Assembly (NCBI GenBank): GCA_017620025.1
Contig: JAFZRF010000045.1
Location: 1-64,000, forward strand
Source of the DNA: Ruminococcus sp.
Lineage (GTDB): Bacteria; Bacillota; Clostridia; Oscillospirales; Ruminococcaceae
Length of the DNA: 64,000 nt
Direction of reading: 5' to 3'
Shown: positions 1 to 8,225 of the stretch, in pieces
Layout: each line of letters begins with the position of its first letter
How positions within the stretch are numbered: the first letter of the stretch is position 1
Notes under the pieces: generated by a model
Told to the model about the DNA's origin: nothing
What the model saw: the letters and a program-made list of their open reading frames with translations, nothing else
The model's database searches: none
Translations under genes and position numbers: made by a program

Positions 1-600
1 CTTTTCCTCACCCGGGTCCCATGGTTTCCCCCTCTGGCTTTGTGCGTACAAGTATGTTGTTTGATGAATTGAGATAAAGAACGTAAATTAAAGATTTCTT
101 TATTCCATATTCCGAGATTTGCTAAATCTCACACAATGCCAAAGAGGAACACCTCCGGGGAAAAGAGGGAGGGAAAAAGAAAACCGCAGCAAAAACCGGC
201 ATTTCCCTCCCTCTTTCCCCTCTACGGTTTTCCTCTCTGGACTCTCTTTTCCCTCACCCCTTTCTTCCACCCTTTGCCGGTTTTTGCTTTTTTCCAGACT
301 CGCAGGCTAAAGGCTGCTATCGCACGGGTGACTTAATGTGCGCTGTTAGTTTTAGTTGCTGATTTCGGACGGGTGTAGGGGGCGATGCCTACATCGCCCC
401 GCCCCCTTTGTTTATGTCCCCATTCTGTAGGGGCGCACAGTGTGCGCCCGCCGTTACGAAAACAGCAACTGTAGGGACCGCCTTTGGCGGTCCGCATGAT
501 AAGTAAATCCGCACGGATATATCGTTACATATGCCGCTTTGTTTTTCCGCCTTGTATCATAGTTCTTATTCCGTCAATACTAAAGGCAGGAGGTTGATAT
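1..600. other. Gene-free region with inverted repeats
   Basis: No convincing gene is seen here; the short open frames are low-complexity. From about 155 to 290 there is a polypurine tract followed by a polypyrimidine tract that can pair: 157-176 with 202-220, and a perfect 14-bp inverted repeat AGCAAAAACCGGCA at 188-201 with its complement at 275-288. From 374 to 495 there are three REP-like palindromes, listed separately. The last stretch carries the ribosome site of the next gene, AGGAGG just upstream of ATG 601. Confidence 0.6.
374..495 (+). repeat. Cluster of three REP-like palindromes
   Basis: Three units begin with TGTAGGG, continue into a GC-rich palindrome and end in CGC: 374-403 (arms GGGCGATG/CATCGCCC), 426-452 (arms GGGCGCAC/GTGCGCCC) and 470-495 (arms GGACCGCC/GGCGGTCC). 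The spacer before the third unit (GTTACGAA...) recurs in the larger cluster at 3991-4363. The GTAG at the foot of each palindrome is the tag known from REP elements mobilised by RAYT (TnpA-REP) transposases. No such transposase gene lies in this window. Confidence 0.75.
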
Positions 601-1263
601 ATGAGCGTTCTTATGATAAGATCCGTGATACTTTATATTCTCGTTGTATTTGCCGTAAGACTCATGGGCAAGCGGCAGCTCGGAGAGCTCCAGCCCTCGG
701 AGCTCGTTATAACCATACTGATATCAAATGTGGCTACACTTCCTCTCGAGGATCCGGACATACCCGTTCTGATAGGCATTACGCCGATACTCTCCCTTGT
801 CTGCTTTGAGGTGCTGATGTCGTGGCTGATACTCCGCTTCCCGTGGCTGCGGAAGAAGGTCTCCGGCAGCCCCCGGACAGTCATAAGCGGAGGACGCATA
901 GACCCGGAGGTCATGAAGGAACTCCGCTTCTCCGTCGATGACCTTATGACGGCTCTGCGCGGGAAGGATGTATTCGATCCGGGTGAGGTGCAGTACGCTA
1001 TCGTTGAGACCAACGGCAGTGTATCCGTCATGACGAAAGAGAGCTCTTCCGGTGATCCGCCGGAAGTAGTCATATCCGACGGCACAGTCATAACCTCTGC
1101 TGCGGAGAGCTGCGGTCTCGGAGACGGCATACTTGAGAAGATACTCAGGAGATACAGGCTCCGGACTGATGACGTATTCCTTATGACAGCCGACGGCAGC
1201 GGGAATATCTACATCGCACCGAGAGAGGGCGGACCGGTAATAATAAAGGGGGAAGATCAATGA
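601..1263 (+). CDS. DUF421 (YetF-type) membrane protein
   Basis: This 220-residue protein has the DUF421/YetF layout. There are N-terminal membrane segments (about residues 1-20, 35-55 and 60-80), with the family motif VRLMGKRQLGELQPSELV between the first and second. A soluble C-terminal domain of about 130 residues follows. Family members are membrane proteins of uncertain function, some linked to spore or envelope physiology. AGGAGG sits just upstream of the ATG. The stop codon overlaps the start of the next gene (ATGA), so the pair is translationally coupled; this pairing with a DUF4363 gene is common in Firmicutes. Confidence 0.85.
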   Translation: MSVLMIRSVILYILVVFAVRLMGKRQLGELQPSELVITILISNVATLPLEDPDIPVLIGITPILSLVCFEVLMSWLILRFPWLRKKVSGSPRTVISGGRIDPEVMKELRFSVDDLMTALRGKDVFDPGEVQYAIVETNGSVSVMTKESSSGDPPEVVISDGTVITSAAESCGLGDGILEKILRRYRLRTDDVFLMTADGSGNIYIAPREGGPVIIKGEDQ

Positions 1264-1637
1264 CAAGGATAAGAGTGAGCATCATGATACTGTTTATTCT
1301 TGCTGCTATGGCGGCATGGTCGGGAGTGTGGATATGCGGCAGGTGCAGTTCGCTCGTCAGCGGTCTCGACCGGACGGAGGCACTGCTGTGCGCCGGTATG
1401 ACAGAGGAGGCTGAGGAGTCTGCATACGCCCTCGGCAGGGAATGGAAGGAGCTGCGACGCTGTGCTTCGGTGCTTGTGAGGGGATGCAGGCTCTACGACC
1501 TCGACAGAGGCTATGCCGGGCTCGGGGCACGTATGACAGGAGACAGGCGGGAGGCGCTCGCCTGTGCTGAGGAGCTCCGGCAGATGACTGTGCAGCTTGC
1601 GGAGGGCGAGATACCGAAGCTGAGGAGCGTTTTTTAA
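1260..1637 (+). CDS. DUF4363-like single-pass protein
   Basis: This 125-residue protein has one N-terminal hydrophobic segment (residues about 7-25, MILFILAAMAAWSGVWI) and then a mostly helical, charged domain outside or inside the membrane. Length, architecture and position directly behind a DUF421 gene match the DUF4363 family, whose function is not known. It starts inside the stop codon of the upstream gene (ATGA overlap) and should be made together with it. The family call rests mainly on context and topology, since no catalytic motif is visible. Confidence 0.65.
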   Translation: MTRIRVSIMILFILAAMAAWSGVWICGRCSSLVSGLDRTEALLCAGMTEEAEESAYALGREWKELRRCASVLVRGCRLYDLDRGYAGLGARMTGDRREALACAEELRQMTVQLAEGEIPKLRSVF

Positions 1638-1741
1638 ACTCCGGTGGGCTGTTATACAGGATACTGTCATAATATATACAGAATACTATCATTGATATGT
1701 ACTATAATCTTCCGATAGCGGTATTTCGGTACTAAAATCCA

Positions 1742-1771
1742 TTGACAAGCACCTATATCAGATGGTAGAAT
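1742..1771 (+). promoter_or_regulatory. Sigma-A-type promoter of GH5 gene
   Basis: A -35 box TTGACA (1742-1747) and a -10 box TAGAAT (1766-1771) are separated by 18 bp, about 50 bp ahead of the GH5 start codon. The same kind of promoter (TTGAC-type, 17 bp, TAGAAT or similar) precedes the other glycanase genes of the window. Confidence 0.75.
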
Positions 1772-1820
1772 ATAAACAGAAACAAAACCCTCACCCTGAG
1801 ATTAAAGGAGTTTGATAGAC

Positions 1821-3818
1821 ATGAGATCATTCAGAAAGGTTTTAGCGGCAGCCTCAGCTGCTGTTGTATCAGTAACAGTCATCGTTCCCGGTCTTTGCAT
1901 TACCTCTCCCGCAGACGCCGCCGGAATGAACGCAGTCCAGCTCGTAGAGGATATGGGTCAGGGCTGGAACCTCGGAAACACATTCGACTGCACGAACACC
2001 TGGACAAATCCCCTCACTCCCAAGGACATCGAGACTGCATGGGGCAACCCCGTGACTACAGAGTCCATGATAAAGGAGATCAAGAAGTCCGGCTTCAATA
2101 CAGTCCGCATCCCGATCACCTGGCAGCAGATGATAAGCAGCGACGGAACTCCCAATCAGGATTTCCTCGCAAGGATAAAGACCGTAGTTGATTACTGCAT
2201 CAACAACGGTATGTACGCCATCATCAATACTCATCACGATGAGAGCGACTGGCTCAGCAATGCCAACGACGGCACAGTAACGAAGTTCAAGAACCTCTGG
2301 ACAAACATCTCCAAATACTTTGCTTCCTACGATCAGCACCTCGTATTCGAGGCCATGAACGAGCAGAATATAGACAACAGCGGTATGATGAAGCTCAACC
2401 AGGCATTCGTTGATGCCGTAAGAGCTACAGGCGGCAATAATGCCGACCGTCTCCTCCTTGTAGAGGCTCAGACCAACAATACACAGAAGGCGCTTGACGG
2501 CAGCTTCTCAGCTCCGACCGACAGCGCAAAGATGGTGGCTGTATCCGTACACTACTACGAGCCTCCGAGATTCTGCGTTGCAGACCTCACAAGCGACTGG
2601 GGACACTACGAGACATGGGGCACTGCGGAAGACATCACAGCACTCCGCAACGACTTCAATGCACTCGAGAACAAGTTCATAAAGAACGGCATCCCGGTAA
2701 TCATCGGTGAGTACGGCGTAAACACCAGCAAGAAGGGCGGCAAGGACAAGCAGTCCATGTACAAGTTCCTCAAGGAGGTAGCTTCATACGCTCTCAGCAA
2801 GGACGGTATGTGCCCTGTGGTATGGGATATGTCAGTACGCGGTGATGACGACAGCGGCGATATGTTCTACTTTAACAGAAACGCTCTCACATGGTATGAC
2901 GACAATATCGGCAATCTCTTCAAGGAGGTCGGAGGCGGTTCTTCCTCCGGTCCTGTTGACGAGACAAAGACCGACCGTATAACACTCAAGGCTTCGGATA
3001 TAAAGCAGTCCGACGGAAGCCTCCACATCGACCTTACTCCCTATAAGAACTGCGGAGCTACGATCACAAGCGTGCTCGTAAAGTTCAGCATGAAGTATAA
3101 CGGCACAATGGCTACAAGCTACGGCGCAGGCGGTGCTGTATGCTTCGAGAACGTAGATCCCTCCGGCACTACACACTGGGCTTCATCGACCTTCAACCTC
3201 AACAAGGGCGGCGACATCGTATCAGCTGAGATACCCGCTGTCATCGTGGCAGAGGACGAGGCCGGAAACAAGTACGAAGGCCCTCTTGCAATGAAGTACC
3301 TCGATATCCAGCAGTGGTGGGCATGGACAGATCCCGCCCCCTCTGACGAGGCCGGACAGAAGGCAGAGAACGAGAAGGTTGCTGTTGAGTTCGGTGATGT
3401 AACTATCGTATTCAGCGATCCTATCAGTATTGTTGATCCTCAGCCTGCAACAGAGGCACCCACTGAGGCTCCTACCGAAGCTCCGACTGAAGCTCCCACA
3501 GAAGCTCCTACCGAGGCGCCGACAGAAGCTCCTACACAGGCTCCTACAGATGCACCTACCGAAGCAACCACTGCAGCTCCCACAGAGCCGGCAGCTGTAA
3601 TGTACGGCGATGCAAACGGCGATACCGTTTTAAACGTAGCCGATGCAGTTGCAGTTCTCCAGTTCATCGCAAACCAGAGCAAGTACCCGCTCAGCGATGA
3701 GTGCCAGAGAAACGCAGACGTAGACGGAGAAGCAGGCATAACAGGCAGCGATGCTATCGTTATCCAGCAGGTCGATGCAGGCGTTGTAAAGGCTGCCGAC
3801 CTCCCTCTCAAAAAATAA
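1821..3818 (+). CDS. GH5 endoglucanase with binding module and dockerin
   Basis: A secreted 665-residue enzyme that should cleave internal beta-1,4 links of cellulose or related glucans. It has a signal peptide (1 to about 34) and a GH5 catalytic domain (about 35-375). Visible motifs are GWNLGNTFD, NTVRIPITW, INTHHDE, the acid/base Glu181 in FEAMNEQN and the nucleophile Glu297 in IIGEYGV; the pattern suggests subfamily GH5_4. A beta-rich module of about 155 residues follows (about 380-535), probably a carbohydrate-binding module of a Ruminococcus-type family. Then comes a PTEAP-repeat linker (about 542-590) and a C-terminal dockerin (about 595-665) starting YGDANGD. The ATG is chosen because AAAGGAG lies 10 nt before it; an in-frame TTG nine bases upstream touches that site. 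A hairpin follows the stop. Confidence 0.93.
   Translation: MRSFRKVLAAASAAVVSVTVIVPGLCITSPADAAGMNAVQLVEDMGQGWNLGNTFDCTNTWTNPLTPKDIETAWGNPVTTESMIKEIKKSGFNTVRIPITWQQMISSDGTPNQDFLARIKTVVDYCINNGMYAIINTHHDESDWLSNANDGTVTKFKNLWTNISKYFASYDQHLVFEAMNEQNIDNSGMMKLNQAFVDAVRATGGNNADRLLLVEAQTNNTQKALDGSFSAPTDSAKMVAVSVHYYEPPRFCVADLTSDWGHYETWGTAEDITALRNDFNALENKFIKNGIPVIIGEYGVNTSKKGGKDKQSMYKFLKEVASYALSKDGMCPVVWDMSVRGDDDSGDMFYFNRNALTWYDDNIGNLFKEVGGGSSSGPVDETKTDRITLKASDIKQSDGSLHIDLTPYKNCGATITSVLVKFSMKYNGTMATSYGAGGAVCFENVDPSGTTHWASSTFNLNKGGDIVSAEIPAVIVAEDEAGNKYEGPLAMKYLDIQQWWAWTDPAPSDEAGQKAENEKVAVEFGDVTIVFSDPISIVDPQPATEAPTEAPTEAPTEAPTEAPTEAPTEAPTQAPTDAPTEATTAAPTEPAAVMYGDANGDTVLNVADAVAVLQFIANQSKYPLSDECQRNADVDGEAGITGSDAIVIQQVDAGVVKAADLPLKK
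3458..3590 (+). repeat. PTEAP-coding minisatellite
   Basis: Roughly nine 12-base units coding Pro-Thr-Glu-Ala, with small variations (Gln or Asp for Glu), form the flexible linker before the dockerin. Third positions vary, so the repeat is kept at protein level rather than being a fresh slippage tract. Confidence 0.8.
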
Positions 3819-3857
3819 TCATTTCCCTCAAAACAATTATACCTCTCTGATAAACGC

Positions 3858-3887
3858 AGAAACGCTCCTCATCCGGGGAGCGTTTCT
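3858..3887 (+). terminator. Terminator-like hairpin after GH5 gene
   Basis: A perfect 11-bp stem (AGAAACGCTCC with GGAGCGTTTCT) with an 8-nt loop lies 40 nt after the stop codon. Only a weak T-run follows, so termination may be partial. Confidence 0.6.
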
Positions 3888-3990
3888 GTGCTTTCTGGTT
3901 AAGAGAGGCAGGGGGAACGGGCTGAAATAATAAAGAATACAGAAGAAAGAATAAAGAATAAAAGTGGTATCGCCTTCGGCGATGATTATT

Positions 3991-4363
3991 TGTAGGGGGC
4001 GATGCCCACATCGCCCCGCTGTTACGAAGATAGCGGTTGTAGGGACCGCCTTTGGCGGTCCGCAGGGTAACAGACCAATGTGAGGGATGCGGGCTGCCAA
4101 AGGCAGCCCCTACAATACGTATGTATCCGGCTGGTCTTGTAGGGACGGCCACTGGCCGTCTGCCTTGCCTGTGACAGTAAGGAGAGGTGTTTGTAGGGGG
4201 CGATGCCCACATCGCCCCGCTGTTACGAAGATAGCGGTTGTAGGGACCGCCTTTGGCGGTCCGCAGGGTAACAAACCAATGTGAGGGATGCTGGCTGCCC
4301 AAGGCAGCCCCTACATACGTATGTATCCGGCTGGTCTTGTAGGGAAGGCCACTGGCCGTCCGC
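3991..4363. repeat. Tandem block of eight REP-like palindromes
   Basis: Two copies of a roughly 170-nt composite (3991-4163 and 4192-4363) stand in direct repeat with an offset of 201 nt and only a few differences. Each composite holds four palindromes. Forward units tagged TGTAGGG are at 3991, 4038, 4138 and again at 4192, 4239, 4338. Units in opposite orientation, ending CCCCTACA, are at 4089-4114 and 4291-4315. This fills most of the 608-nt gap between the GH5 gene and htpG; no gene is seen in it. It resembles a REP cluster (BIME-like) rather than a coding element. Confidence 0.8.
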
Positions 4364-4396
4364 TGTATATGTACTTTTTATCCACAGATACAGAAA

Positions 4397-4419
4397 AAGG
4401 GCGGCTTCAAGCCGCCCTT
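4397..4419 (-). terminator. Rho-independent terminator of htpG
   Basis: On the minus strand AAGGGCGGCTT pairs with AAGCCGCCCTT and is followed by TTT. It begins eight bases after the htpG stop codon. Confidence 0.8.
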
Positions 4420-4426
4420 AAACCGT

Positions 4427-6331
4427 TTACATAAGCTCGCAGATTAGATTTGAGAACTCAACAGGATTCTCGATAGGCATACCCTCGATGAGGAGAGCCT
4501 GTGCGTAGAGGAGCTTTGCGTACTTGCCGAGCTTCTCTGTATCGCCTGCCTTGTTTACAGCCTCAAGCTTGCCGAAGAGCTCGTGATCGGGATTGAGCTC
4601 GAGGACTCTCTGTGCGGAGATCTTCTGATCTGTCGGCATTGCGTTGATGACCTTCTCCATCTCGAGTGAGATCTCGCCCTCTGTGGTAAGGCATACGGGA
4701 TGGGATTTCAGTCTCTGTGAGAGTATTACCTTGCTTACCTTGCCGTCAAGAGCGTCCGCAAGAGCCTTGAGCATATCAGCGCTCTCTTCCTCCTTGGCCT
4801 TGATCTCCTCCTTCTTCTCGGGAGTCTCGAGACCGAGGTCGTCTGCGGATACGGACTTGAATTCCTTGTCCTTGTACTTCATCAGAGTCTTTACGGCGAA
4901 CTCGTCTACGTTGTCGGTGAGGTAGAGTATCTCATAGCCGGAATCACGCACCAGCTCTGTCTGTGGGAGCTGCTCTATGCGCTCTGCGCTCTCGCCGGAT
5001 GCGTAGTAGATGTACTTCTGATCCTCACGCATAGCTGTTACGTACTCGTCGAGAGTAACGAGCTTGTGCTCGTTGGAGGAGGTGAACATCAGCAGATCCT
5101 GGAGCTTGTCCTTGTTCATGCCGAAATCGCTGTACACGCCGAACTTGAGCTGGAGACCGAAGGCCTTCCAGAACTCCTCGTACTTCTCACGCTCATTCTT
5201 GAGCATCTTCTTCAGCTCGCCGCTGATAGTCTTTTCAAGGCTCTTTGCGATAGCCTTGAGCTGCCTGTCGTGCTGGAGCATCTCACGGGAGATGTTGAGG
5301 GAGAGATCCTCGGAGTCAACAAGTCCCTTCACGAAGCTGAAATAGTCGGGGAGGAGGTCGCCGCATTTGTCCATGATGAGGACGCCGTTAGAGTACAGCT
5401 GGAGTCCCTTTTCGTACTCCTTGGTGTAGAAGTCGAAGGGAGCCTTTGCGGGGATGTAGAGGAGAGCATTATAGCTCGGCATACCCTCGTTCTTGATATG
5501 TGACCACTTGAGGGGAGCTGTATAGTCGAAGAACTTCTCTGTGTAGAAGTGCTTGTAGTCTTCCTCGGTGAGCTCGGTCTTGTTCTTCTTCCAGAGCGGC
5601 ACCATGCTGTTGAGGGTCTCGACTTCCATGTACTCCTCATACTCCGGAGCCTTGCCTGCCTCCTTGTCCTCGTCGGACTGCGGTGCTGGACGGCTGTGAG
5701 TAACATTCATCTTAACGGGGAAGCGGATATAGTCGGAGTACTTCTTGACGAGTGAACGGATGCGGTAGTCGTCAAGGAACTCGCTGTAGTTCTCGTCGTC
5801 GGTATCGTCGAGCAGCTCGAGAGTTATCTCGGTACCTGCGGACATCTTCTCGTCCTCGGATATGCTGTAGCCGTCAACGCCCTCTGACTCCCAGCGGTAA
5901 GCCTTGTCGCTGCCGAAAGCCCTGGATACGACAGTGACCTTCTTTGCAACCATGAATGCGGAGTAGAAGCCTACGCCGAACTGTCCGATTATCTGATTGT
6001 CTTCCTCGAGCTTGTTCTCGCTCTTGAACTTGAAGGAGCCGCTGTTTGCGATAGTGCCGAGGTTGGTCTCGAGCTCCTCCTCAGTCATACCGATGCCGTT
6101 ATCCTTTATCTTCAGTGTGCGGGCGTCCTTGTCAGTCTCGATCCAGATAGCGAAATCGTCCTTGTTAAGGCCGACTGAGTCATCAGTCAGGGACTTGAAA
6201 TAGAGCTTGTCGATAGCGTCGCTCGCATTGGAGATAAGCTCTCTGAGGAAGATCTCCTTGTGGGTGTAGATCGAATGGATCATCATTTCGAGAAGTCTTT
6301 TGGACTCCGCTTTGAACTGTTTTGTTTCCAT
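4427..6331 (-). CDS. htpG: Hsp90-family chaperone HtpG
   Basis: A 634-residue cytosolic ATP-dependent chaperone of normal length for bacterial Hsp90. The N-terminal GHKL ATPase domain shows [14 protein letters not shown] and [10 protein letters not shown], the nucleotide-binding motifs. Middle and C-terminal dimerisation domains follow. AGGAG lies a suitable distance before the ATG. The gene stands alone between its own promoter and a terminator, and a perfect CIRCE operator lies in the leader. Expression should therefore be held down by HrcA and rise on heat shock. Confidence 0.97.
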   Translation of the reverse strand: METKQFKAESKRLLEMMIHSIYTHKEIFLRELISNASDAIDKLYFKSLTDDSVGLNKDDFAIWIETDKDARTLKIKDNGIGMTEEELETNLGTIANSGSFKFKSENKLEEDNQIIGQFGVGFYSAFMVAKKVTVVSRAFGSDKAYRWESEGVDGYSISEDEKMSAGTEITLELLDDTDDENYSEFLDDYRIRSLVKKYSDYIRFPVKMNVTHSRPAPQSDEDKEAGKAPEYEEYMEVETLNSMVPLWKKNKTELTEEDYKHFYTEKFFDYTAPLKWSHIKNEGMPSYNALLYIPAKAPFDFYTKEYEKGLQLYSNGVLIMDKCGDLLPDYFSFVKGLVDSEDLSLNISREMLQHDRQLKAIAKSLEKTISGELKKMLKNEREKYEEFWKAFGLQLKFGVYSDFGMNKDKLQDLLMFTSSNEHKLVTLDEYVTAMREDQKYIYYASGESAERIEQLPQTELVRDSGYEILYLTDNVDEFAVKTLMKYKDKEFKSVSADDLGLETPEKKEEIKAKEEESADMLKALADALDGKVSKVILSQRLKSHPVCLTTEGEISLEMEKVINAMPTDQKISAQRVLELNPDHELFGKLEAVNKAGDTEKLGKYAKLLYAQALLIEGMPIENPVEFSNLICELM

Positions 6332-6358
6332 AATAACATCTCCTGTAGAAGTTATGCA

Positions 6359-6385
6359 TTAGCACTCTCGAATGCAGAGTGCTAA
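6359..6385 (-). promoter_or_regulatory. CIRCE operator (HrcA site)
   Basis: The sequence matches TTAGCACTC-N9-GAGTGCTAA exactly: both 9-bp arms are perfect with a 9-nt spacer. It lies between the -10 box and the htpG start codon, where HrcA would block transcription. Confidence 0.95.
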
Positions 6386-6399
6386 TGCTGCTAAGTTAT

Positions 6400-6428
6400 A
6401 GTATACGCCTTTTGAAATAAAAGGTCAA
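6400..6428 (-). promoter_or_regulatory. htpG promoter
   Basis: On the minus strand TTGACC (6423-6428) and TATACT (6400-6405) are spaced by 17 bp. They are directly followed by the CIRCE element. Confidence 0.8.
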
Positions 6429-6509
6429 GCCCGGTAGGCAATGTTTACACTTTGTTCACATTTGCTACCTGTAAAAATGATATGATAAAGAAAAAACGTG
6501 GGGGATATC

Positions 6510-7007
6510 ATGGAATACATAAGCAATGCACTGAAAGAAGCGTATTATACCATCGATTACTGCTGGTTTTTTCTGATCCTGTTTCTGCCTTTTCTCGGAG
6601 TTGCATTCATCATGCGCTTTTCGGGAACTCCTGTCCGGAAAAAGTGCGGAAGAGCAGCTCTTATCGCAGCCTTACCCGGGGCAGCGGCGGTCGTGTTCTA
6701 TATTGTAACGGCTGTAAGGATATTCGCAAAGTATCTGAGCTCGGCACGGGCGGACGGCACTCCGCAGCTTATCACAAGCGATCATCCTTCACTGAAGGCT
6801 CTGGAAGGTATGCTGAACAATGTTTCGGCAACCCTGTATTTCCTTGAGGCTTTCTACGTGCCGCTGTGCGGACTGCTTCTGGCAGTTACCGGCTTTATAA
6901 TATGGAAGTCCGGCAAAAAGCTGAGCCTATTCTGTATTATATGGGGCGTGCTGATGACCGCAAGCCTGATAATGTATCTGGGCGGACTAAGGGGACTGGT
7001 GTACTGA
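6510..7007 (+). CDS. Small polytopic membrane protein, unknown
   Basis: I do not recognise this 165-residue protein. It has about four hydrophobic segments (roughly residues 18-36, 48-70, 112-130 and 138-158), with a short soluble loop between the second and third. The ATG is preferred over an in-frame GTG 12 bases upstream because the GTG lies inside the GGGGGA stretch that serves as ribosome site for the ATG. It stands alone, divergent from htpG, and is followed by a shared terminator. No function can be proposed. Confidence 0.6.
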   Translation: MEYISNALKEAYYTIDYCWFFLILFLPFLGVAFIMRFSGTPVRKKCGRAALIAALPGAAAVVFYIVTAVRIFAKYLSSARADGTPQLITSDHPSLKALEGMLNNVSATLYFLEAFYVPLCGLLLAVTGFIIWKSGKKLSLFCIIWGVLMTASLIMYLGGLRGLVY

Positions 7008-7026
7008 GCACAGTCAATAACTCATA

Positions 7027-7060
7027 ACAAAAGCGCCTCCGTAAGGAAGCGCTTTTTTGT
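7027..7060. terminator. Bidirectional terminator
   Basis: AAAAGCGC and GCGCTTTT arms flank a short loop with T-runs on both sides. The hairpin lies between two convergent genes and can serve both. Confidence 0.75.
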
Positions 7061-7062
7061 GA

Positions 7063-7299
7063 TCATTCGCCCTTGAGCTTGTTGAGGAGACCGCTGAGGC
7101 CGCCCAGCTTTTCGCCGATCTCGTCGAGGTTTATCTTTGACTTTACGCCCTCGATGATAGCGTTGATCTGATCGTCGGGAAGATCTACTCCCACGGTCTT
7201 TTCAACGGTCTTTACAGGATCCTTCTTGAAAGAACTGCCGAAGTCCTTGTCATTCTTGATCTTTTCGATGATCTGCTCAATGATTGCCATGATATCCAT
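7063..7299 (-). CDS. Small helical protein, Nif11/NHLP-leader-like
   Basis: A 78-residue, mostly helical, charged protein. It begins with repeated I/E/K heptads, has the stretch KKDPVKTVEKTVGVDLPDDQ and ends with a Gly-rich GGLSGLLNKLKGE. The F-K-x-D-P...G-V-x-L-P pattern is reminiscent of Nif11/nitrile-hydratase-like leader domains, but the likeness is loose and no modification enzyme or exporter is nearby. It has its own good promoter and terminator and so is probably a real, separately expressed gene. The function is unknown. Confidence 0.6.
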   Translation of the reverse strand: MDIMAIIEQIIEKIKNDKDFGSSFKKDPVKTVEKTVGVDLPDDQINAIIEGVKSKINLDEIGEKLGGLSGLLNKLKGE

Positions 7300-7332
7300 A
7301 GGAATACCTTCTTTCTATAAAATTGTAATAAT

Positions 7333-7361
7333 ATTATATCATATCTCTGCGGAAAAATCAA
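7333..7361 (-). promoter_or_regulatory. Promoter of the 78-residue protein gene
   Basis: On the minus strand TTGATT (7356-7361) and a consensus TATAAT (7333-7338) are spaced by 17 bp, about 35 bp before the start codon. Confidence 0.75.
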
Positions 7362-7382
7362 GAGGCAGGTTTTAAGCAGCAG

Positions 7383-7576
7383 CTCTGACCGACCGTTATT
7401 GAGGGCGCTGCCCTCAAACTCCCGCCAAAGGAACACAGTTCCTTTGGAATCCCGCTGCAAAACCGTACCTCCCCATTCATGGGGAGGTACGGTTTTGAAA
7501 TGAGAGCCCAGAGAGGCTTTGCCTCTTTGGCAGGGGTGTGGGGGCAGCGCCCCCGCTGTTGGTTTGTCGGAGATAC
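7383..7576 (-). mobile_element. MITE-like multi-hairpin element, copy 1
   Basis: This 194-nt non-coding element is a chain of hairpins. GAGGGC/GCCCTC, CCAAAGGAAC/GTTCCTTTGG, a perfect 18-bp stem with loop TTCA (7458-7497), AGAGGCTTTGCCTCT, and GGGGGCAGCGCCCCC follow each other. Its reverse complement matches the element at 50751-50943 over its whole length. The two ends of each copy are similar to each other when inverted (CCGAC...GGGCGCTGCCC). No reading frame is present. It fills the 356-nt gap together with the promoter at 7333-7361. Confidence 0.7.
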
Positions 7577-7655
7577 TGCATAAAAATACTGAGGGGCGGC
7601 TCTGCGGAGCCGCCCCTGCTCTATATTTCTCAATAACTTATCACTGCGCTCTGTG

Positions 7656-8111
7656 CTATGAGAGCAGCGTAACTGTCAGCATTATGATACCTGCAAGGTG
7701 AACAACTCCTCCGAGCACGTATACTATGACCGAATTCTTTTTCATCCTCTCCTCGAGAGCAAACAACTCGGCGCTCCTTAGCCGGAACACCTTCGGCTGC
7801 TTCGGGTTAACTTCGATCGTGATAATGTCGCCCTTCCGGAAATGTATTGAATCCTCGGGCACCTGGATATAATGGTGCGCTTTTATCAGTCTTCCCTCGA
7901 AGCTGTATTCAACTATCGGGGTTACCATCTGCGGTACCATTAAACTATAGGGCTTTGACGTCATTTGCTTCAGATCTGTTACTTCGGCATCGTATTCCGA
8001 TGTTTCACCCTCAACGAACAGCTTCCTGTAGTGAGCTGTAACGAGCATCATTGCCAGCAGAACAAAGCCGACAAGCGTGAGGGAAAGTCCCCAGATGTAT
8101 AGATCATGCAT
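7656..8111 (-). CDS. DUF3592-like membrane protein
   Basis: A 151-residue protein with two membrane segments, near the N terminus (about 6-25) and the C terminus (about 128-148). The domain between them is small and beta-rich and carries VEYSFEGRLIKAHHYI and GDIITIEVNPKQPKVFRL. This layout (TM, beta domain with a 'GD.v.v.ynP..p' motif, TM) is that of DUF3592 proteins of unknown function. The internal ATG is chosen because AAGGCGG lies 8 nt before it; a GTG nine bases upstream overlaps that site. Gene neighbours give no clue. Confidence 0.65.
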   Translation of the reverse strand: MHDLYIWGLSLTLVGFVLLAMMLVTAHYRKLFVEGETSEYDAEVTDLKQMTSKPYSLMVPQMVTPIVEYSFEGRLIKAHHYIQVPEDSIHFRKGDIITIEVNPKQPKVFRLRSAELFALEERMKKNSVIVYVLGGVVHLAGIIMLTVTLLS

Positions 8112-8225
8112 TGATGTCACCGCCTTGAAAAAAGGTGAGTCAGACGACCCTGTTGGGCCGCCCGCTCTTTTGAAATAATGTCAGATAAATTGGATTATGT
8201 TAGAAAGGTATTGGATAAATGGGGA

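Noticed and set aside
119..336. Two overlapping small open frames near the left edge
   Set aside because: They are low-complexity translations of the purine/pyrimidine inverted repeats and lack ribosome sites.
3440..3811. Antisense frame rich in GASV repeats opposite the PTEAP linker
   Set aside because: The repetition comes from the linker-coding minisatellite and not from a real protein.
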